A DNA stretch of 64,000 bases from Ligilactobacillus equi DSM 15833 = JCM 10991 (GTDB taxonomy: Bacteria; Bacillota; Bacilli; Lactobacillales; Lactobacillaceae). The stretch covers positions 62,001-126,000 of the forward strand of contig NZ_BAMI01000001.1 of assembly GCF_000615765.1 (NCBI RefSeq), given 5' to 3'. The notes below the pieces were generated by a model. The model ran no database searches, was not told where the DNA came from, and saw only the letters and a list, made by a program, of their open reading frames with translations. Of this stretch, positions 57,755 to 64,000 are shown piece by piece (position 1 is the stretch's first letter; the number at the start of each line of letters is the position of its first letter). Made by a program: the position numbers and the translations under genes.

Positions 57755-58627
57755 ATGGATTTTACACAAGCCAAGGTCGTTACCGCAATGGTAACGCCAT
57801 TTGATGATGATAATCAGGTGAGTTTTTCCCGATTAGAAAAATTAATTAATTATTTGATTGCCACAGGCAGTCAAGGAATCTTAGTTAATGGGACAACAGG
57901 TGAAGGCCCCACCTTAAGTCACGCTGAAAAGATAGCTTTGATTGAAGCAACGGTCAAGTACGTTGCAGGACGGGTTCCGGTGATGGTTGGAACGGGGAGT
58001 AATGCTACGGCGCAAACGCTCGAATTTACCCATGAAGTAAGTCAAATTTCTGGGGTTGACGCAGTTTTAGTTGTGGTACCTTACTACAATAAACCTAACC
58101 AAGCCGGCATGTTAGCTCATTTTACTGCAGTAGCTGATGCAAGTAACTTGCCAGTCTTTATTTATAATATTCCTGGTCGGACTGGAGTTAAGATGGAAGT
58201 TGAAACGGTCGTTACTTTGGCCAAGCATCCTCGAATCGCGGGGATTAAGAGTTGTACAGGGGTAGAGGATTTAGCCTTGTTGGTAGAAGAAACGCCAGCA
58301 GATTTTCTTGTTTACTCGGGTGAAGATGCAGAAAGTTTAGCAGCAGCGGCGATTGGTGCACAAGGAATCATTTCCGTGGCGAGTCATATATATGGCTCTG
58401 AAATGGTGCAAATGTATGCAGCTTATGCCGCAAGGGAAAATGAGGTAGCGGCGCGTTTAATGCGGCAATTAACACCGAAAATGAAGTTGCTTTTCTCATA
58501 TCCGTCACCAACACCGGTAAAAGCAGTCTTAAATCGATTGGAAATACCAGTGGGGAAAACACGTTTGCCTTTAGTAGATTTGACGGATGAACAAGCACAA
58601 AAGTTGATGCTTGACTTAGGATTATAA
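57755..58627 (+). CDS. dapA: 4-hydroxy-tetrahydrodipicolinate synthase
   Basis: DapA (290 aa) condenses pyruvate with aspartate semialdehyde, the first step of the DAP/lysine branch. Motifs: GTTGEGPTLSHAEK, the catalytic tyrosine in YNIPGRTG, and the Schiff-base lysine in IAGIKSCTG. Start ATG 57755 with GAGGAAAGG upstream. It is followed 11 nt later by the RNase J2 gene, an unusual partner, so the two may share transcripts. dapF is at the other end of the window. Confidence 0.95.
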   Translation: MDFTQAKVVTAMVTPFDDDNQVSFSRLEKLINYLIATGSQGILVNGTTGEGPTLSHAEKIALIEATVKYVAGRVPVMVGTGSNATAQTLEFTHEVSQISGVDAVLVVVPYYNKPNQAGMLAHFTAVADASNLPVFIYNIPGRTGVKMEVETVVTLAKHPRIAGIKSCTGVEDLALLVEETPADFLVYSGEDAESLAAAAIGAQGIISVASHIYGSEMVQMYAAYAARENEVAARLMRQLTPKMKLLFSYPSPTPVKAVLNRLEIPVGKTRLPLVDLTDEQAQKLMLDLGL

Positions 58628-58638
58628 GAGGAAGTAAA

Positions 58639-60450
58639 ATGAGCACAATAAAAATTGTCCCACTTGGCGGGGTGCGAGAAAACGCCAAGAACATGTATGC
58701 CGTCGAAATTGACGACCGAATTTTCATCTTAGATTGCGGGTTAAAATACCCTGAAAACGAACTTTTAGGGATTGATATTGTGATTCCTGATTTTGAATAC
58801 TTGAAGCAAAATAAACGTCGTATTGTCGGGGTTTTCTTAACGCACGGCCACGCCGATGCTATTGGGGCCTTACCATACTTTGTTTCAGAGTTTAACGTTC
58901 CAGTCTTTGGTTCTGAATTAACTTTAGCTTTGGCCAAAATTTACTGTGAAAATGAAGGACTAACTAAGAAGTTCGGAGATTTTCATGTGATTAATGCGGA
59001 AACTGAGATTGAATTTGGTGATGTGATTGTTTCTTTCTTTAAGACGAGCCATTCGATTCCTGAATCCTTAGGGATTGTTTTGAAGACAGACGAAGGTAAC
59101 ATTGTTTACACTGGTGACTTTAAGTTTGACCAAACTGCGGCAAAGGGTTACCAAACTGACTTAGGGCGCTTAGCCCAAATTGGTCAAGAAGGCGTGTTAG
59201 CGCTTTTGTCTGATTCTGCCAACGCTGATAACCCGACCGAAATTGCTAATGAACAAGAAGTTTACAATTTCATTAGTGAAACTTTCGAATACCGTCCAGG
59301 ACGAATCGTAGTCGCCTGTGTCGCTTCCAATATTTTGCGGGTGCAACAAATTTTAAATGCAGCTGCGGAAAATGAACGTAAGGTGGCTTTAACCGGGCAT
59401 GATATCGAAAAGATTGTGCGTACAGCTATGCAAAGAAAGAAACTAACTTTGCCAAGCGATGATTTATTGATTGATATTAATAAGATTGATGACTACGCGG
59501 ATGATGAATTGGTAATCTTGGAGACTGGTCGTTCGGGTGAACCACTCAAATCTTTACAGAAAATGGCTTTGGGTCGTCACCGTTATGTCAACTTACATGA
59601 AGGCGACCAAGTTTTGATTACGACCACGCCATCGCATGCCATGGATACCGCCATGGCTCGAACACGGGACTTAATTTACCGCTCTGGGGCCGATGTGCGT
59701 TCGATTTCCGAAGAATTCAATACTTCTGGTCACGCTAGTCGTAATGATTTACAGTTACTGATGAACTTGTTGAAGCCAGAATATGTCTTTCCAATTCAAG
59801 GGGAATATCGTTTGATGGCGGCTAATGGTCGTCACGCTCAAGAATTGGGAATTCCAGCCGAAAATGTTTTTCTCCTAAACAAGGGAGATGTGGCCGAATA
59901 TACTAATGGCAAGATGTTAGTCGCTTCTTCCGTTGAAGTCGGGGATACAATGATTGACGGAATTGGGGTCGGTGATATTGGTAATATTGTTTTACGGGAC
60001 CGGAAGATTCTTTCAGAAGATGGAATTTTTGTGGCTGTGGTAACCATCGATCGACGCAAAAAGAAGATTGTTGATACACCTAAATTGACTTCAAGAGGCT
60101 TTGTTTATGTGAAAACTAGTCGTGATCTAATGACGGAAGCCAGTGAAATTGTCAAAAAAGCTGTGCAATCTAATTTAGATAACAAGGAATTTGATTGGTC
60201 TCACTTAAAGCAGGATGTACGTGAGCAATTGAACCGGTTCTTATATGAACAAACTAAACGGCGTCCAGTAATCTTGCCAGTCATTATGGAAATTAACCAG
60301 TACCGTAACTTTGGCAAGAAAAATAGCAAGAATAACTTGGAAAGTAAGAAAAATTCCAAGATAAAAGCTAGCAAAAAAAGTATGAAAAAATCAGCCAAAG
60401 ATAAAAATAAACAAGTTAAGCCCAACCGAAGTGTTAATAAGCGGGTTTAA
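58639..60450 (+). CDS. rnjB: Ribonuclease J2-like protein with degenerate metal site and lysine-rich tail
   Basis: A 603-aa beta-CASP metallo-beta-lactamase paralogue of RNase J1. Compared with rnjA in this window, the first metal motif reads THGHADAIGAL (the last His is Ala) and PVHGEYR has become PIQGEYR; TGDFKFD and SGHASRNDLQ are kept. RNase J2 proteins are generally weak nucleases that act in a complex with J1, and these changes agree. Residues from about 560 form a Lys/Asn/Ser-rich basic tail, absent from rnjA. Confidence 0.93.
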   Translation: MSTIKIVPLGGVRENAKNMYAVEIDDRIFILDCGLKYPENELLGIDIVIPDFEYLKQNKRRIVGVFLTHGHADAIGALPYFVSEFNVPVFGSELTLALAKIYCENEGLTKKFGDFHVINAETEIEFGDVIVSFFKTSHSIPESLGIVLKTDEGNIVYTGDFKFDQTAAKGYQTDLGRLAQIGQEGVLALLSDSANADNPTEIANEQEVYNFISETFEYRPGRIVVACVASNILRVQQILNAAAENERKVALTGHDIEKIVRTAMQRKKLTLPSDDLLIDINKIDDYADDELVILETGRSGEPLKSLQKMALGRHRYVNLHEGDQVLITTTPSHAMDTAMARTRDLIYRSGADVRSISEEFNTSGHASRNDLQLLMNLLKPEYVFPIQGEYRLMAANGRHAQELGIPAENVFLLNKGDVAEYTNGKMLVASSVEVGDTMIDGIGVGDIGNIVLRDRKILSEDGIFVAVVTIDRRKKKIVDTPKLTSRGFVYVKTSRDLMTEASEIVKKAVQSNLDNKEFDWSHLKQDVREQLNRFLYEQTKRRPVILPVIMEINQYRNFGKKNSKNNLESKKNSKIKASKKSMKKSAKDKNKQVKPNRSVNKRV

Positions 60451-60452
60451 AG

Positions 60453-60482
60453 TAAGTAGCTCCTAACTCAGGAGCTATTTTA
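60453..60482 (+). terminator. Hairpin after rnjB, probable weak terminator
   Basis: TAGCTCC and GGAGCTA pair around TAACTCA, then TTTT. It overlaps the spacer before the next gene, so it may only attenuate. Confidence 0.65.
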
Positions 60483-60496
60483 AATTGGAGGAAAAA

Positions 60497-61393
60497 ATGG
60501 ATGGATTGAACGCTCGAGCCCAGGCAGCTTTGAAAGCCCAAAATTATCTACAAGCCAGTCAATTATATGCGGAACTCTATGCTAAGAAGCCCAGTTTTCG
60601 CCATAACTACCAGTTGATGGAGAGTCTTTATTTGGCTCAAGAGTATGCCCAGGCCTTTGAAATTAGTCAAGAACGCCTACAGGATTATTTGGCGGATAAT
60701 GAGTTTTTGCCACGCTTTTTGAAGGTGGCAGTCGCTGCCCAACGGAATCTTTGGTTAGATATTTTATTCGCTAGTCTTAAACCTTATTTAACAGCTACTG
60801 AAGAAAGTATGTGGCAAAAAACAGTGGCTCGAAGTCGGGGTGAATTTTCTGCATCCTATCAAAGTCAACATACTACAGTGATGAAGCAACTACAATATTT
60901 GGGAGCGGAAGATATCTTTGAACAACGTGCAAGTTTACAAGCTGCGCAAAAATTAACAGGGAGCGAATTTATTGAAGCAACAAAAGGTGCACTTAGCGAT
61001 TGCAACGTGGCTACCTTAATCCGGATTGAGATTTTACGTAGCTTGGTTGAACTGCAAAGTAAGCAATCAGTTAAATTTTTAACCGTGACGGGCGGCGAAA
61101 GTGAGCTGCTACCGGCAGAACTCCCTATGTTGGAGGGAATTTCTGATTATCAAGCTTTAGCCCAGCAAATTCAAAGTAGGCTTAGTCAAAAAGGTCAGAA
61201 CTATCTTTGGCAAATTTTAAATCTTAAGTTGTTATTGCTGTGGCCCGAAATTGTGCAGCAAAAAATTACTTGGTTAGACCAGGCCGAAAAAGCCCTCGCG
61301 ATTCTGTTGCCCGAGGAAGAAAAAATTCAGATGGAAAGTGACTTGAAACTAGCACTTTTACTTGAGAAAACACTTACAGAGTGGGAAAAATAA
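60497..61393 (+). CDS. TPR-like repeat protein of unknown function
   Basis: A 298-aa soluble, helical protein. TPR-like units are visible at the start: ARAQAALKAQNYLQASQLYAEL and YQLMESLYLAQEYAQAFEISQ. The remainder is helix-rich without clear catalytic motifs. The ATG at 60497 follows TTGGAGG closely. Related proteins sit between rnjB and tuf in other lactobacilli, but no function is established to my knowledge. No membrane segment or signal peptide is seen. Confidence 0.85.
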   Translation: MDGLNARAQAALKAQNYLQASQLYAELYAKKPSFRHNYQLMESLYLAQEYAQAFEISQERLQDYLADNEFLPRFLKVAVAAQRNLWLDILFASLKPYLTATEESMWQKTVARSRGEFSASYQSQHTTVMKQLQYLGAEDIFEQRASLQAAQKLTGSEFIEATKGALSDCNVATLIRIEILRSLVELQSKQSVKFLTVTGGESELLPAELPMLEGISDYQALAQQIQSRLSQKGQNYLWQILNLKLLLLWPEIVQQKITWLDQAEKALAILLPEEEKIQMESDLKLALLLEKTLTEWEK

Positions 61394-61593
61394 ATTTTTT
61401 CAAAAAAAGAAGCTTTTTCTGTTTACAAAAGGAGCGAAGGTCTATATAATAATTCAAGGAAAACTTACTTAGTAATAAATTTCTCTAAACAATTTTGTTG
61501 GAATTTAGCTAGGAAAGTAGTATAATAAAATCAAAGAATTATCGGCAATTTAATTGCAGGTTATTCTTGCAAAATATCAGGAGGTTCGTTTTA
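61394..61593 (+). promoter_or_regulatory. tuf promoter region with two promoters
   Basis: P1: TTTACA (61422-61427), 17-nt spacer, TATAAT (61445-61450). P2: TTGGAA (61498-61503), 17-nt spacer, TATAAT (61521-61526). A small hairpin GCAATT-T-AATTGC lies near 61545, and the SD AGGAGG (61579-61584) precedes the ATG by 9 nt. Two good promoters suit the high expression of EF-Tu. Confidence 0.75.
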
Positions 61594-62781
<1,188 letters not shown>

Positions 62782-62787
62782 TAGTTG

Positions 62788-62820
62788 TTTAAAAAAGTCC
62801 GTTTTACGGGCTTTTTTATT
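62788..62820 (+). terminator. Intrinsic terminator of tuf
   Basis: AAAAAAGTCCG and CGGGCTTTTTT pair around TTTTA, followed by further T residues. Confidence 0.85.
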
Positions 62821-62872
62821 TTGCCTTCCAAAATAAAAGTGGTTGAAAGATGTAAAAATAGAACTGCAAATA

Positions 62873-62901
62873 TTTACAAAAGGGCTTTTCTAGGTTAAAA
62901 T
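62873..62901 (+). promoter_or_regulatory. tig promoter
   Basis: TTTACA (62873-62878), 17-nt spacer, TAAAAT (62896-62901), 56 nt before the ATG of tig. The -35 context TTTACAAAAGG is identical to that of tuf P1. Confidence 0.65.
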
Positions 62902-62957
62902 TAAATAGTATGCAATTACTAAGATTGTAAAAATACAATTTTAATGGAGGAAACATA

Positions 62958-64000
62958 ATGTCTACTAAATGGGAAAAACAAGAAGGCACTAATGAAGGTC
63001 AATTAACTTTCGAAGTGCAACCAGAAAAAATCAAGGAAGGTTTGGATATTGCGTTCAACCGGGTGAAGAAGAACTTAAACGTACCTGGCTTCCGTAAAGG
63101 TAAAGTTTCACGTCAAGTTTTCAATCGGATGTACGGTGAAGAAGCTTTATACGAAGATGCTTTGAATGCAGTTTTACCAGAAGCTTACGCTGCGGCTGTT
63201 GCTGAAGCTGATATTAAACCAGTTGACCAACCTCGTATTGATGTTGAATCAATGGAAAAAGATGCAGCTTGGGTTTTAACTGCTAAGGTGACAGTTGAAC
63301 CAGAAGTTACTCTAGGTCAATACATGGACTTAGAAGTTTACCGTCAAAACACTCGTGTTTCTAAAGCTGATGTTGAAGCAGAATTGGAAAAACGTCGTAA
63401 TCAGTTAGCTGAATTAGTACTTAAAGAAGATGCTGCAGCTGAAAATGGTGACACAGTGGTGATTGACTTTGAAGGTAAGGTTGATGGTGTAGCTTTTGAT
63501 GGTGGTAAGAGCGAAAACTACTCACTTGAATTGGGTTCTGGTTCCTTTATCCCTGGCTTTGAAGACCAAATCGTAGGCCACAAGGCAGGCGAAACTTTCG
63601 ATGTTAACGTTACTTTCCCAGAAGATTACCAAGCTGAAGATTTAGCTGGTAAGGACGCAGTCTTTGAAGTAACTGTTCACGAAGTTAAGACTAAAGAATT
63701 ACCTGAATTAGACGACGAATTTGCTAAGGATGCCGACGAAGATGTTGACACTTTAGAAGAATTAAAGACTAAGATCACTGATGAATTGAAGAAACAAAAA
63801 GTTGCTGCCGCTAAAACTGCAATTCAAGATGAAGCGGTTGAATTGGCAGTGGAAAATGCTACAATTGCTGAAATTCCAGAAGCTATGATTCATGAAGACG
63901 TACACCGTCAAATGGAACAATACCTAGCTGGTATGCAACAACAAGGTATCTCACCAGAAATGTACTACCAATTAACTGGTACAACTGAAGATGACCTACA
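62958..64000 (+). CDS. tig: Trigger factor (5' part, truncated by window end)
   Basis: Trigger factor is the ribosome-bound chaperone that meets nascent chains. About 347 codons are present. The N-terminal ribosome-binding domain has the signature [15 protein letters not shown]. The FKBP-type PPIase domain follows ([34 protein letters not shown]). Then comes the beginning of the C-terminal domain (AIPEAM-type motif here [12 protein letters not shown]). ATG 62958 follows GGAGG. The gene runs out of the window; clpX is the usual next gene. Confidence 0.97.
   Translation, partial: MSTKWEKQEGTNEGQLTFEVQPEKIKEGLDIAFNRVKKNLNVPGFRKGKVSRQVFNRMYGEEALYEDALNAVLPEAYAAAVAEADIKPVDQPRIDVESMEKDAAWVLTAKVTVEPEVTLGQYMDLEVYRQNTRVSKADVEAELEKRRNQLAELVLKEDAAAENGDTVVIDFEGKVDGVAFDGGKSENYSLELGSGSFIPGFEDQIVGHKAGETFDVNVTFPEDYQAEDLAGKDAVFEVTVHEVKTKELPELDDEFAKDADEDVDTLEELKTKITDELKKQKVAAAKTAIQDEAVELAVENATIAEIPEAMIHEDVHRQMEQYLAGMQQQGISPEMYYQLTGTTEDDL

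Overview
The window is a 64-kb piece of a low-to-mid GC Firmicutes chromosome. Gene content and order point to Lactobacillaceae (Lactobacillus sensu lato). The evidence is the dcw tail murG-divIB-ftsA-ftsZ-sepF-yggT-ylmH-divIVA running into a T-box-controlled ileS, the iscS-DUF1831-mnmA group, rpoY-rnjA, the typA-ftsW-pyc-rsmD-coaD run, rpmG-yqgN-rhomboid-yqgQ-glcK, miaA-ynbB-glnR-glnA, and comEA/EB/EC-holA-rpsT-rpsO-rnjB-tuf-tig. The genus cannot be settled from the sequence alone. I see no tRNA, rRNA, IS element, prophage or CRISPR array; this is core housekeeping chromosome.

Layout. 1-6.6 kb: peptidoglycan synthesis and cell division, all rightward. 6.6-9.7 kb: Ile-tRNA synthetase behind a T-box leader. 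9.8-13.9 kb: dapF, a NUDIX hydrolase, a small membrane protein, mtnN, then cysteine desulfurase with DUF1831. 13.9-19 kb: mnmA, a histidine phosphatase, a TPR protein and recD2. 19.1-22.1 kb (leftward): a lipid kinase, RNase J1 and RpoY. 22.3-24.5 kb: small genes, def (leftward) and an inositol-phosphatase-like gene. 24.6-32.8 kb: typA, ftsW, pyruvate carboxylase, ylbG, rsmD, coaD. 33.1-37.8 kb: rnz, an SDR, recJ, apt. 37.8-40.5 kb (leftward): a YfhO-type membrane protein. 40.7-44.4 kb: a class B penicillin-binding protein, then an isolated chain-length/tyrosine-kinase pair. 44.4-47.6 kb: the rpmG-glcK group. 48-52 kb: miaA, ynbB, glnR-glnA. 52.1-56.7 kb: the competence DNA-uptake operon and holA. 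56.7-64 kb: rpsT, rpsO, dapA, RNase J2, a TPR protein, tuf and the start of tig.

Two regulatory observations stand out. (1) iscS and mnmA, which together make the 2-thiouridine of tRNA wobble positions, carry an almost identical 33/34-nt hairpin-forming element directly after their -10 boxes, probably the very 5' end of both mRNAs. (2) The pyruvate carboxylase gene has a consensus Shine-Dalgarno 43 nt from its ATG. The space between is filled by an 11-bp hairpin that would bring the effective spacing to 10 nt.

A major caveat is sequence quality. Ten otherwise healthy genes (ileS, nudF, pyc, apt, yfhO, the PBP gene, glcK, a rhodanese-like gene, ynbB, comEC) contain about 14 small indels. All can be explained as loss of one or two bases, often in short runs. 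Because ileS should be indispensable and no other decay is visible, I think most are sequencing or assembly errors and annotate each gene as one repaired locus.
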